From Pseudoalteromonas sp. 3D05 (GTDB lineage: Bacteria; Pseudomonadota; Gammaproteobacteria; Enterobacterales; Alteromonadaceae), in contig NZ_PDUS01000027.1 in NCBI RefSeq assembly GCF_002723455.1, positions 1 to 33,985 on the forward strand: DNA of 33,985 nucleotides, in the 5' to 3' direction. This document shows, in pieces, positions 24,372-32,609 of this stretch. A model generated the notes under the pieces. That model searched no databases. It saw nothing but the letters and a program-made list of their open reading frames with translations, and had not been told where the DNA came from. The position numbers were made by a program, and so were the translations under genes. Each line of letters opens with the position of its first letter. The stretch's first letter is position 1.

Positions 24372-26528
24372 TTAACTCAGCTCACTTCTCACATGCTTTA
24401 AATATTGCTCTAAACTGTCTTGCCAAAGCACAATAACATCAGATAAAGGCTCTTTAAGTGGCTTGTTATCTAGTAGTCGGCGTTCTATTTTTTTAAGCTC
24501 TGCACCGTATCGATTAAAACCCAGTTGCAATGCTGTACTTGCTTGGCGGTGCAGGAGCTTAATACATTGCTCTTTGTCTTCATCAAGTAGCTGTTGTGCA
24601 CGAACAAGCTTATTTCGCGCTGAAAGTACAAATTCATTGTAAATGGATGATACTTCGTCATCACTAAATGAGCTTGTTAATGTTTCAGCGGCAGTTTCAT
24701 CATAGAGCACATCACTAAGCTCAACAGCGATGATAGGCGTTTGATTATTTTGAGAGTCACTTAATGCTTGGCGCAGCTTTTGTTGTTTAATCGGTTTGCC
24801 CACAATGTCTTTTATACCCAAAGAGAAATATTCTTTTATTTCATCTGGACTTAAGCTGGCTGTAAACGCGAGCACGGGGGTGCGTTGGTTTTTGTGTTCA
24901 ATCCCTTTAAGTGTTTTTAGCACTTCTTGACCTGTTAAATCTGGCAAATTCATGTCCAGTAAAACTACATCAAAGTGATGTTGCTTCATTAATGTAATTG
25001 CACTTTGACCGTCTCGAGCAAGTTTGATTTTATGCTCATCATCAGCCATAAATTCAATCGCGATTTTTTGGTTTAAGTCTAAATCTTCAACTAATAATAT
25101 ATCTAATCCAGTTAAATATTCTTTTGATTGATGGCGTTGTTCAACCAAACTTAGTTCACCGAGTGTTAAATTAATATCAAAGCTAAATGAACTGCCTTTA
25201 CCAAGTTCACTGGTGATATCTAAATGAGACCCTAATTTATCTAGTAATCGGCTGGTGATTGCTAAACCAAGACCAGTACCGCCTTTTTCTTTGCCTGCAC
25301 TACTTTGTACATAGGGTTCTGTGAGGTATTCAATTTCGTCAGCTTCAATACCAGGACCTGAGTCAACTACGCTAATGCGTATAGTGTGTTCAAGTTGCTG
25401 CTCTTTAACTAAATCAACGCATATTTTGACTTCGCCCTTATCGGTAAATTTTATCGCGTTACCCATAAGGTTGATGATGATTTGTCTGAGTTTTTGTTGA
25501 TCACAGTAATAGCATGCTTGCTCGGGCAAATTATAAACCAGCTCAAAGTGCAGCCGTTTTTGTTCTGCAAGGGGGCTCAGTAGTAAGCATAAATTGTGAA
25601 GCCAAGTTTTAAACTCCACATCTTCTTCATACAAGGCTTCGTTATGCTGATCGAGACTGGCGTAATCAAGTACTTTATCTACGAGTAAGTTAAGAGATTC
25701 TGCTGAGTTAATAATGGCTTCGCAGTAGGGTTTATCGCGAGGGTCACTGGATTGATTCATCATTAACTGTGCACTGCCTAATATACCGTTGAGTGGTGTG
25801 CGGATTTCGTGACTAATGGTGGATAAAAATAACCCTCTGATCTCGAGGTCTTTTTGGGCTTTTTCTGTTAATTGATTTAGGTTTTGTTCTCTTCGCTCAT
25901 TACACAGCAGCGCCATCCCTGTTGCATAAAACATCGGGGCTATAACCCCGTTTATAAATAAGGTAATACTAAACCAGTTGCCTGAAAGCAGCTTTGCGGT
26001 GTTTATGTCGCCCATCAATAATGTGCGTCCGGTAAAAACGAAGGTGATAATTGTGAGTATTAATATGTAGACAATACTGCCATTGGGGTAGCTTTTATAA
26101 CCGTATTTAATGAATAAATAGAGTAAAAATATGGCTTCAAGAATATGTTGTAAATCAGATAGTAGAATACGGCTGCGTAAGCTTGATTCATTGAAAGCTA
26201 GCACAATCATCATAACAGCGAAAAGAGCTGTAATAGCGCTAAAAACTTTAAAGCCAGCGCTTTTGTCAGCGAAAAATTGCCGAATAGCTAACGCATGTAT
26301 GATTGAAGAGCAAAAAAACAAGCTATTGGCGATACTGATGCTGGCTATATTATTTAAGTAACCATGCAATGCAAAGCTACCCACGGCGGCAAACATCATC
26401 ATTGGATAAAAAATATAAATTAAGGTGCCAGGGGTATTTTTACTGGTACGCCAAGTAAGGTAATTAAGCAGCGTCATAACCGCCATCATGGCTGCGCTGG
26501 CATAATACAAAGTGGCTGAATCGAGCAT
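24372..26528 (-). CDS. Hybrid sensor histidine kinase with receiver and divergent HPt domain
   Basis: A 718-residue membrane kinase. Residues 1-210 contain about seven membrane helices without a recognised sensor family. Next come HisKA (STISHEIRTPLNGILGSAQ, phospho-His near 239) and HATPase (NLMGNAIKFT, VDSGPGIE, GGTGLGLAI). The receiver has LLVEDLDLNQKI and the acceptor Asp in VVLLDMNLPDLTG (~524). The C-terminal ~115 residues look like an HPt domain with His near 660 in LLHRQASTALQLGFNRYG; the usual Lys-Gly after the His is Ala-Ser, so it is divergent. It would pass phosphate to a separate response regulator. The adjacent LuxR gene is separated by a strong terminator and may not be the partner. 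Confidence 0.93.
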   Translation of the reverse strand: MLDSATLYYASAAMMAVMTLLNYLTWRTSKNTPGTLIYIFYPMMMFAAVGSFALHGYLNNIASISIANSLFFCSSIIHALAIRQFFADKSAGFKVFSAITALFAVMMIVLAFNESSLRSRILLSDLQHILEAIFLLYLFIKYGYKSYPNGSIVYILILTIITFVFTGRTLLMGDINTAKLLSGNWFSITLFINGVIAPMFYATGMALLCNERREQNLNQLTEKAQKDLEIRGLFLSTISHEIRTPLNGILGSAQLMMNQSSDPRDKPYCEAIINSAESLNLLVDKVLDYASLDQHNEALYEEDVEFKTWLHNLCLLLSPLAEQKRLHFELVYNLPEQACYYCDQQKLRQIIINLMGNAIKFTDKGEVKICVDLVKEQQLEHTIRISVVDSGPGIEADEIEYLTEPYVQSSAGKEKGGTGLGLAITSRLLDKLGSHLDITSELGKGSSFSFDINLTLGELSLVEQRHQSKEYLTGLDILLVEDLDLNQKIAIEFMADDEHKIKLARDGQSAITLMKQHHFDVVLLDMNLPDLTGQEVLKTLKGIEHKNQRTPVLAFTASLSPDEIKEYFSLGIKDIVGKPIKQQKLRQALSDSQNNQTPIIAVELSDVLYDETAAETLTSSFSDDEVSSIYNEFVLSARNKLVRAQQLLDEDKEQCIKLLHRQASTALQLGFNRYGAELKKIERRLLDNKPLKEPLSDVIVLWQDSLEQYLKHVRSELS

Positions 26529-26590
26529 GTTAATTCCAATACTATCGCTTTGAGCTGAGCATAAAGTCTATTTGTGTTCTTAGCAAATGC

Positions 26591-26617
26591 AAAAAAGGCG
26601 CTTTAAGCGCCTTTTTT
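26591..26617 (-). terminator. Rho-independent terminator of the LuxR-type gene
   Basis: A perfect 13-bp stem AAAAAAGGCGCTT / AAGCGCCTTTTTT around a single central base ends in six T's on either strand. It lies 17 bp beyond the LuxR-type stop and 62 bp before the hybrid kinase start, so the two genes are separate transcription units. Confidence 0.9.
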
Positions 26618-26634
26618 GGTCAATAATATTTAGC

Positions 26635-27291
26635 TTAACGAATTTCGTCAGGAATATTTTGCTGTGCCCATGACAGTAACTCAATTCGGTTACGGCACTT
26701 TGTTTTTCTAAATGCACTGTATAAATGTGTTTTTACTGTGTGTGGACTAATACTTAGTGTTTCCGCGATTTCTTTATTTTTAGAACCATTACTCATTAAT
26801 GAAATAATTGATTTTTCACGTTTGGTTAGTTTTATTGGTTCAATATCACCTTCAGTCAACTTGTGAAGTGCGTCTTTGTTAAACTGCAGCATACGGTTGA
26901 GCGCATTACACATGATATCTCGACGATACCAAAGTTGATCTTCAAGTAATAGACGAATGCCTTTCATTAATACATCAGCATTATCCGTTGTATAAAAGAC
27001 ACCACGAATACCACTTAATAACGCACGATTGGCAAGCTCTGGATTTTCATCTAAGTTAAACAAAACGATATCGCACTTAACGCGTAGGTTTACTAATTGT
27101 TCTTTTAATTTACCCCACGCATCTTGGCTCGATGTTTCAATAAACAATAAGCGCGTACCTTCAGGCACATCTAAAATATTTGTGCCAGTAGTAACATCAA
27201 GCCCTTGGGTTTTTAATAATGGCTCTAATACATTAATACCAATGGTATTGATTGGCTCCAGATCTAGTAACAAAAATGCTGAACTGCTCAT
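26635..27291 (-). CDS. CsgD/VpsT-like LuxR-family regulator
   Basis: A 218-residue regulator with a C-terminal LuxR/NarL-type HTH (KLTKREKSIISLMSNG, NKEIAETLSISPHTVKTHLYSAFRKTKCRNRIELL, residues ~155-205). The N-terminal ~135 residues form a receiver-like domain that lacks the normal phospho-Asp: the strand reads VLFNLDEN where VLLDxxLP is expected. A LWYRRD motif near residue 120 sits where VpsT-class proteins carry the c-di-GMP-binding W-[FLT]-[ST]-R; here it is W-Y-R-R. CsgD/VpsT proteins turn on curli, cellulose or biofilm polysaccharide genes. Phosphorylation-independent control is likely; c-di-GMP binding is uncertain. Upstream is a 234-bp AT-rich region with an inverted repeat. Confidence 0.88.
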   Translation of the reverse strand: MSSSAFLLLDLEPINTIGINVLEPLLKTQGLDVTTGTNILDVPEGTRLLFIETSSQDAWGKLKEQLVNLRVKCDIVLFNLDENPELANRALLSGIRGVFYTTDNADVLMKGIRLLLEDQLWYRRDIMCNALNRMLQFNKDALHKLTEGDIEPIKLTKREKSIISLMSNGSKNKEIAETLSISPHTVKTHLYSAFRKTKCRNRIELLSWAQQNIPDEIR

Positions 27292-27391
27292 ACTTACATA
27301 CTCTTGAATAAAGTTAACTAATTAATCCTATCACGCAATCCACCCCTTTCGTATTAGAAATTTCCTATATGAGGGCAGGAAAAGTATATTT

Positions 27392-27450
27392 TTAAGATGT
27401 TATGTTTTTTATTTATTAAAAAAAAGTAACATAAAAACATCCTATCTTAA
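27392..27450. repeat. Imperfect inverted repeat upstream of the CsgD/VpsT-like gene
   Basis: TTAAGAT-gtt-ATGTTTT (27392-27408) and AAAACAT-cct-ATCTTAA (27434-27450) are complementary except for three central bases of each arm. The AT-rich centre holds an A run. It lies about 100-160 bp upstream of the LuxR-type start codon, in a position suited to regulation of that gene. Confidence 0.4.
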
Positions 27451-27525
27451 TGAATTAGTTAACTATTATCAAAATTTACCTGCAGCTCTAAACCCACCCT
27501 AAAAGAGTATGAATTTTTTTTGTGT

Positions 27526-27891
27526 TCATTCTTTTTTGTTATCTTGATAAGGCGGCCAACCCATACATTTACCTGCTAACATATGTAAGTGAATATGATA
27601 TACCGTTTGCCCGCCATGCTCGTTACAATTCATCACCACTCTGAAACCGTCGTCGCTAAAGCCTTGTTGTTTGGCTATTTTTGCTGCAACAACATATAAA
27701 TGACCAACGATTGGTGCATCTTTTTCGGTAATATCGTTAATTGTCGCAATCGCTTTTTTCGGGATAATCAAAATGTGAAAAGGGGCTTGTGGATTTATAT
27801 CTCGAAAAGCCAGTGATAGCTCATCTTCATAGATGATATCGGCGGGAATATCTCGGTTTATTATTTTTGTAAAGATGGTTTCATCACTCAT
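27526..27891 (-). CDS. hinT: HIT family purine nucleoside phosphoramidase (HinT)
   Basis: A 121-residue protein of normal HinT length with the start MSDETIFTKIINRDIPADI and the histidine triad HIHLHML near residues 99-105 (reported as H-x-H-x-H). HinT hydrolyses adenosine phosphoramidates, including AMP-lysine, and works as a cytosolic homodimer. The gene is divergent from the DUF2057 gene and separated from the LuxR-type gene by a long spacer; it seems monocistronic. Confidence 0.94.
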   Translation of the reverse strand: MSDETIFTKIINRDIPADIIYEDELSLAFRDINPQAPFHILIIPKKAIATINDITEKDAPIVGHLYVVAAKIAKQQGFSDDGFRVVMNCNEHGGQTVYHIHLHMLAGKCMGWPPYQDNKKE

Positions 27892-27979
27892 TTTAACTCT
27901 GCTCCAATGTTTGTTATAAAGTCACTAATGACAAACTTTGCTTGCAGTGTCAAACTGAAATCAAACACAAGGAGTTAAT

Positions 27980-28579
27980 ATGTATAAATCAGTCTTTTTT
28001 GGTGGCATTGTTTCGCTACTGTTAAGTTCAGCTGCTTCAGCTGAAACGGTTTACTTTCCGGAGGAAATCATTCCACTGCAGGTAGGTGAGAAGGTCATTG
28101 AACATTCGTTCTTTAGCCGTGTTGATGAGCTGGAGCTCAACCCCGGCACTTACTCGCTGAAACTAAAATACTCAGATTTGTACGAGCAAGGATATGACGA
28201 GCATCACGTTGTAGACTCTGAACCGTTTTGGGTATCAGTCACTATTGATCAGGGCAAAAATTACGACATTGTTTTTAATCGTGCAGATAATGCCGTAGCA
28301 GCTGAAGTGTTTGCAGAGTCACCGCAAATCAGTTTAAAAGCTAAAGGCTCATCTTTAGGTATGCCGTTACAAGCATCAATAACTGCGCCTCGCGCTCAAG
28401 CCGCACCTACTGCATCAACTAACAAACCTGCAGTAGCGAGCATGCCAGTAAGTGCACCTATATCAAAACCGGCGCCAACTACAGCGCAGTCACCGAGTGC
28501 TTCGGCAATGTTGGATTTTTGGTGGCAACAAGCCAGTCCTGAAGAGCGTAAACGCTTTTTAAATAAAGTAACAAAATAA
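27980..28579 (+). CDS. DUF2057 family exported protein
   Basis: A 199-residue protein with a Sec signal peptide (MYKSVFFGGIVSLLLSSAASA). A DUF2057 (YccT-like) domain follows: ETVYFPEEIIPLQVGEK, a polar VDELELNPGTYSLKLKYSDL and FWVSVTIDQGKNYDIVFNRAD (to ~residue 110). Then comes an Ala/Pro/Ser/Thr-rich linker (~130-175) and a short C-terminal helix with FWWQQASPEERKRFLNKVTK. AAGGAG lies seven bases before the ATG, a strong site. A bidirectional terminator follows the gene. The function of the family is not established. Confidence 0.85.
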   Translation: MYKSVFFGGIVSLLLSSAASAETVYFPEEIIPLQVGEKVIEHSFFSRVDELELNPGTYSLKLKYSDLYEQGYDEHHVVDSEPFWVSVTIDQGKNYDIVFNRADNAVAAEVFAESPQISLKAKGSSLGMPLQASITAPRAQAAPTASTNKPAVASMPVSAPISKPAPTTAQSPSASAMLDFWWQQASPEERKRFLNKVTK

Positions 28580-28606
28580 AAAAAGGGCGAATAAATCGCC
28601 CTTTTT
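28577..28606. terminator. Bidirectional terminator between DUF2057 and M1 peptidase genes
   Basis: Stem AAAAAGGGCGA / TCGCCCTTTTT with a five-base loop (28590-28594). A runs upstream and T runs downstream make it usable on both strands, between convergent genes. Confidence 0.88.
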
Positions 28607-28621
28607 AATATTTATTGGTTT

Positions 28622-30466
28622 TTACTTAGAGAACAAGTCGTCAATAGTACCTTGTGCTAGCGGGTGATAACCCGGACGTGCTTTGATGTATACATCATGT
28701 GCCCATTCACGTTTACCATTTTTAATAAGTGCTTTATAAAGAGGCACAATTAGTTTGCGGCGACCAATCCCTGATAAGTGCTTATCAAGAGAAGGGTAAA
28801 TTGGTTGATAACCATTACCTACAGCGAGCATGTACCATGCAAATGCTCGCTCAGCATTGGTTGATTGAGTAAGATTAAACTCACTATCTAATTCAGCCAT
28901 TTTTTCAATGCTTAAGTCACGTGGTAGATTATTTAAAAAGTGCAACCACTCATGTACTGTCCAGTTTGCTGTAGGAAGCTGCGCTGCGGTTGTAGAGCCC
29001 TGTAACCAAGCTTTGGTTGCAGCATCTACTTTATCAAATGCATCTGATGTTGGGTTAGGTGCATCGCTTGGTAAACCTGGCTGAAAAATCCATTCGTTAA
29101 CTTTATCCATGCTAACAATACCTGGGTATTTATTAATTAAGTTAGCTTCGATATAAGTGACAAACTGCGCTGTTGTTAACGATTTAAAAGCAAACTCGTT
29201 AAAGTAGGTTTTTACGAAGTCATCAAACTTTTCACGACCGTATTGGTTTTCAAGGTAGATCAAAAAGAGCTGACCTTTGGTGTAAGGCACTGAACTAAAT
29301 GCATCATCTGGATCACGGCCATTTAGTTTTAAATTGAGGCGAGTATCCGGTGCATCAATGGTTTTAAGCTGAGCACGAAGCCCTGCTGCATCAAGCGCTT
29401 GTTCCATGACTGCGCGGTCACGGCCAAATACTTCTTCCATAATACGGTTTTCAACGTATGAGGTGAAACCTTCATTAAGCCATAAATCTTCCCATGTAGC
29501 ATTGGTCACTAAGTTACCAGACCAAGAGTGCGCAAGTTCATGGGCAATGAGGTTAACTAAACTCTTATCACCAGCCACTACCGTTGGTGTGATAAACGAA
29601 AGGCGCGGGTTTTCCATTCCGCCAAATGGGAAGCTAGGTGGCAACATAAGTAAGTCGTAACGGCCCCATGCATATTCACCATACATTTCGTTGGTTTTGT
29701 CGATCATTGCTTGAGTGTCGTTAAATTCAGCAACAGACGCATCAAGAATTTCCGGCTCAGCAAAAATACCTGTTTGCTTAGACATAGCTTTGAACTCTAA
29801 GTTACCTGCGCCAATCGCAATTAAGTAAGGAGAGATAGCTTGTGGCATAGTAAAGTGGTAATCACCATCTTTATATAATGCGTCTTTATTATCGGCGCTC
29901 ATGACCGCGCGAATGTCTTTAGGTGTTTGAATACGGGCAGTGTATGTTACACGCATTGCTGGAGTGTCTTGAACAGGTAACCAACTGCGGGCATGAATTG
30001 CTTGTGATTGGCTGTACATAAATGGGTGAGATTTACTTGCCGTTTGCTCTGGCGTTAACCATTGTAGGCCAGATGCTTCTGGTCGGCTGTTGTAATAAAT
30101 GCGTACTTTTTGCGCTTGACTCTTGAAGTTAATCGTCAACTTAGAGCCTTTAACGTCATCACGTTTGGCCAATGTGAAATCTGCTTTTTTCCAGCTGCCG
30201 GCTTGCGTTTGATACATCACTTTATCTATATCTAAGTCGCGCGTATCGAGCACTAAACGTGTGCTTTTAGCATTTTGCCATTCTAACGTATGCTCTACAA
30301 AACCTTCTAATTGCTTGTCGGCGAAATCGACATCTAAATCTAGGTTTAAATGCGTTGTAATAACATCATTAAGATTAGCGTATGAGTTTTGGTCAACAGC
30401 GTTGGCCATTGCTTGCGAGCACATACCCGCCATTGCGAGGCTTAAAAAAAGAGGTGTGATTTTCAT
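28622..30466 (-). CDS. M1 family metallo-aminopeptidase (leukotriene A4 hydrolase-like)
   Basis: A 614-residue exported zinc peptidase from the ATG at 30466, supported by AAGG seven bases upstream and by the signal peptide MKITPLFLSLAMAGMCSQAMA. Substrate-binding GGMEN is at ~282-286, the zinc motif HELAH at ~309-313, and the third ligand Glu in LNEGFT near 332. The C-terminal half is of the leukotriene A4 hydrolase helical type. The enzyme removes N-terminal amino acids from peptides in the periplasm or outside the cell. A cold-active homologue is known from Colwellia, consistent with a marine Alteromonadales host. It is divergent from murB. Confidence 0.94.
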   Translation of the reverse strand: MKITPLFLSLAMAGMCSQAMANAVDQNSYANLNDVITTHLNLDLDVDFADKQLEGFVEHTLEWQNAKSTRLVLDTRDLDIDKVMYQTQAGSWKKADFTLAKRDDVKGSKLTINFKSQAQKVRIYYNSRPEASGLQWLTPEQTASKSHPFMYSQSQAIHARSWLPVQDTPAMRVTYTARIQTPKDIRAVMSADNKDALYKDGDYHFTMPQAISPYLIAIGAGNLEFKAMSKQTGIFAEPEILDASVAEFNDTQAMIDKTNEMYGEYAWGRYDLLMLPPSFPFGGMENPRLSFITPTVVAGDKSLVNLIAHELAHSWSGNLVTNATWEDLWLNEGFTSYVENRIMEEVFGRDRAVMEQALDAAGLRAQLKTIDAPDTRLNLKLNGRDPDDAFSSVPYTKGQLFLIYLENQYGREKFDDFVKTYFNEFAFKSLTTAQFVTYIEANLINKYPGIVSMDKVNEWIFQPGLPSDAPNPTSDAFDKVDAATKAWLQGSTTAAQLPTANWTVHEWLHFLNNLPRDLSIEKMAELDSEFNLTQSTNAERAFAWYMLAVGNGYQPIYPSLDKHLSGIGRRKLIVPLYKALIKNGKREWAHDVYIKARPGYHPLAQGTIDDLFSK

Positions 30467-30609
30467 AATTACCTTGAACACAAATAAAAAGTGCAGGTTT
30501 TATATCATGATTGCAAGGCGAGGTTGAACAATTTCTGCAATCGGGTGCGCCTTTTACGATGATGGGGTAAACTAGGACGAATAGTGACAATTAACTTTTG
30601 AGGCATTTT

Positions 30610-31620
30610 GTGGCTCACCCTGTGCAATCTTTTCACACATTTTCATTACCGAGTCAGTGCTCAGTATTTACTGAAATTACTGAGCTCGCGCAATTACAGC
30701 AGCAATCATTTGAGAGTCCTTTTTGTATTTTGGGCGAGGGGAGTAATACTGTTTTTTTAGCTGACTACCAAGGTCAGGTGATTAAAATGGCAACTAAAGG
30801 TATCACTGCGAGCGCACGAGAGCATGACTACTTATTGGAAGTTGCTGCAGGAGAAAGCTGGCATCAGTTAGTTATTTATACCCTTGAACATGGTATGCCG
30901 GGCTTTGAAAATTTAGCATTAATACCGGGCACAGTGGGTGCGGCACCAGTACAAAATATTGGGGCTTATGGTGTTGAGCTGGCGAAATATATTGAATACG
31001 TTGAATATTTCGATATCGCGAGTAAGCAGTTTGTAAGAATTAACAATACAGAGTGTCAATTTGGCTATCGTGATTCTATTTTTAAACATAGCTTGAAAAA
31101 TAAAGCGGTGATCACCCAAGTCGGGTTTTGTTTACCAAAAAAATGGCAGCCAGAATTAAGTTATGGGCCATTACAGCAGCTTGAGGATGTCAGTGCGAAA
31201 GGCATTTTTGAGCAAGTGATAAAAACGCGTAACAGTAAATTACCCAACCCTTATGAGCTGGCAAATGCGGGCAGCTTTTTTAAAAACCCAATAATAACTA
31301 ATTCCCAGTTACACGCATTGCTGAAAACGCACCCGCAATTACCACATTATCTCTATGACACCGATCACCACAAAGTTGCAGCAGGGTGGTTGATTGAGCA
31401 GGCTGGTTTAAAAGGGTATCGAATAGCGGGTATTGAAGTGCATCAACAACAAGCCCTAGTGTTAGTTAATCATGGTAATAGTACCGGGGCTGATTTAATT
31501 GCCATGGTGCAACATATTCAGCAGCAAGTGTGGCAGTGCTATCAAATACGTTTACAACATGAAGTACGCTTGATAGCAAGTGACGGCGAATGTCATATTG
31601 ATTTAGAGGAAACGTCATGA
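30610..31620 (+). CDS. murB: UDP-N-acetylenolpyruvoylglucosamine reductase (MurB)
   Basis: A 336-residue FAD enzyme that makes UDP-N-acetylmuramate from the enolpyruvyl intermediate, using NADPH, in peptidoglycan synthesis. The GTG at 30610 is chosen over a TTG four codons upstream because TGAGG sits six bases before it. Key parts are CILGEGSNTVFLADYQG, ALIPGTVGAAPVQNIGAYG, the type I FGYRDSIFK, NAGSFFKNPII with the catalytic Ser, and HEVRLIASDG at the end. Its stop overlaps the birA start (ATGA). In E. coli murB-birA are also adjacent, directly after rrnB. Confidence 0.96.
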   Translation: MAHPVQSFHTFSLPSQCSVFTEITELAQLQQQSFESPFCILGEGSNTVFLADYQGQVIKMATKGITASAREHDYLLEVAAGESWHQLVIYTLEHGMPGFENLALIPGTVGAAPVQNIGAYGVELAKYIEYVEYFDIASKQFVRINNTECQFGYRDSIFKHSLKNKAVITQVGFCLPKKWQPELSYGPLQQLEDVSAKGIFEQVIKTRNSKLPNPYELANAGSFFKNPIITNSQLHALLKTHPQLPHYLYDTDHHKVAAGWLIEQAGLKGYRIAGIEVHQQQALVLVNHGNSTGADLIAMVQHIQQQVWQCYQIRLQHEVRLIASDGECHIDLEETS

Positions 31621-32609
31621 AAGCGCCTGATGGAAATAGGTTAGCAATTTTAAATGCGTTAAATAACGGTGGTTTTATCTCAGGGCAACTACTGGGAGAA
31701 AAACTGGGTATTAGTCGTGCTGCTGTGAGTAAACATATACAAAGCTTACAAGAGATGGGTCTCGATATTTTTAAAGTAAATGGCAAAGGGTATAGCTTGA
31801 ATAATGCAGTTGGTTTACTAGAGCAAAGTAAGATTCAACATCATTACCAAGCCCTAGGTGCTGACACCGCACAAATAGAAGTGCAACCTATTATCGACTC
31901 GACCAACAGTGAGTTAATGCGCCGTGTTGCAGCAAAACAACCGTTAGAATCTGGTACTGTGATTGTAGCCGAAATGCAGCAAGCTGGTCGTGGTCGTAGA
32001 GGCCGTGTGTGGCAGTCGCCATTTGGTGCAAACCTTTATTATAGTTATTACTGGCGTTTAGATGACGGCCTTCAAGCGGCAATGGGTATGTCAATTGCGG
32101 TAGGGCTTGCCGTTTACGATACCTTAAAAGCACTTTACCAATTAGATATAGAGCTAAAATGGCCAAATGACATTTATCTTAATAAAGAAAAGCTGGCAGG
32201 TGTGCTGGTTGAGCTTGATGGTCAACCTCAAGGGCCATGTCAGCTCGTTATTGGGATAGGCATAAATTTACAAATGCCACAAAGCGTAAGCCAGCAAATA
32301 GATCAAGCTTGGACGGATTTAAGCCAACACACCTCGCAGTTAGATAAGAATAAACTTGTTGCACATCTTACTTACCACCTTGAGCAGCGCCTAGCGCAAT
32401 ACAGTGAAACCGGCTTACAAAACATGTACCAGCAATGGAATACCCTTGATGCATTTGCTGGGCAATGTGTTGAGCTAAACACGGGGCACAGAAGTTGGCG
32501 TGGTATTTGTGAAGGAATAGATATGCAAGGTGGAATTCGTATACGCCAAGACGGCGAAGCAAAAAGTTACTATGGCGGTGAAATATCTTTGCGTAAGGTA
32601 CAACAATGA
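31617..32609 (+). CDS. birA: Bifunctional biotin ligase / biotin operon repressor (BirA)
   Basis: A 330-residue protein that attaches biotin to the carboxyl carrier protein via biotinyl-AMP and represses biotin genes. The N-terminal winged helix (SGQLLGEKLGISRAAVSKHIQSL, residues ~20-42) shows it is the DNA-binding class II form. The ligase has STNSEL, the biotinyl-AMP loop GRGRRGRVWQSPFG (near 121-134), LKWPNDIYLNKEKLAGVL and a C-terminal SH3-like domain. Start and stop both overlap its neighbours by four bases, so murB-birA-coaX is one operon. Confidence 0.96.
   Translation: MKAPDGNRLAILNALNNGGFISGQLLGEKLGISRAAVSKHIQSLQEMGLDIFKVNGKGYSLNNAVGLLEQSKIQHHYQALGADTAQIEVQPIIDSTNSELMRRVAAKQPLESGTVIVAEMQQAGRGRRGRVWQSPFGANLYYSYYWRLDDGLQAAMGMSIAVGLAVYDTLKALYQLDIELKWPNDIYLNKEKLAGVLVELDGQPQGPCQLVIGIGINLQMPQSVSQQIDQAWTDLSQHTSQLDKNKLVAHLTYHLEQRLAQYSETGLQNMYQQWNTLDAFAGQCVELNTGHRSWRGICEGIDMQGGIRIRQDGEAKSYYGGEISLRKVQQ

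Noticed and set aside
24372..27291. Kinase and LuxR-type regulator as one two-component operon
   Set aside because: A strong terminator separates them and the regulator lacks a phosphorylatable Asp.
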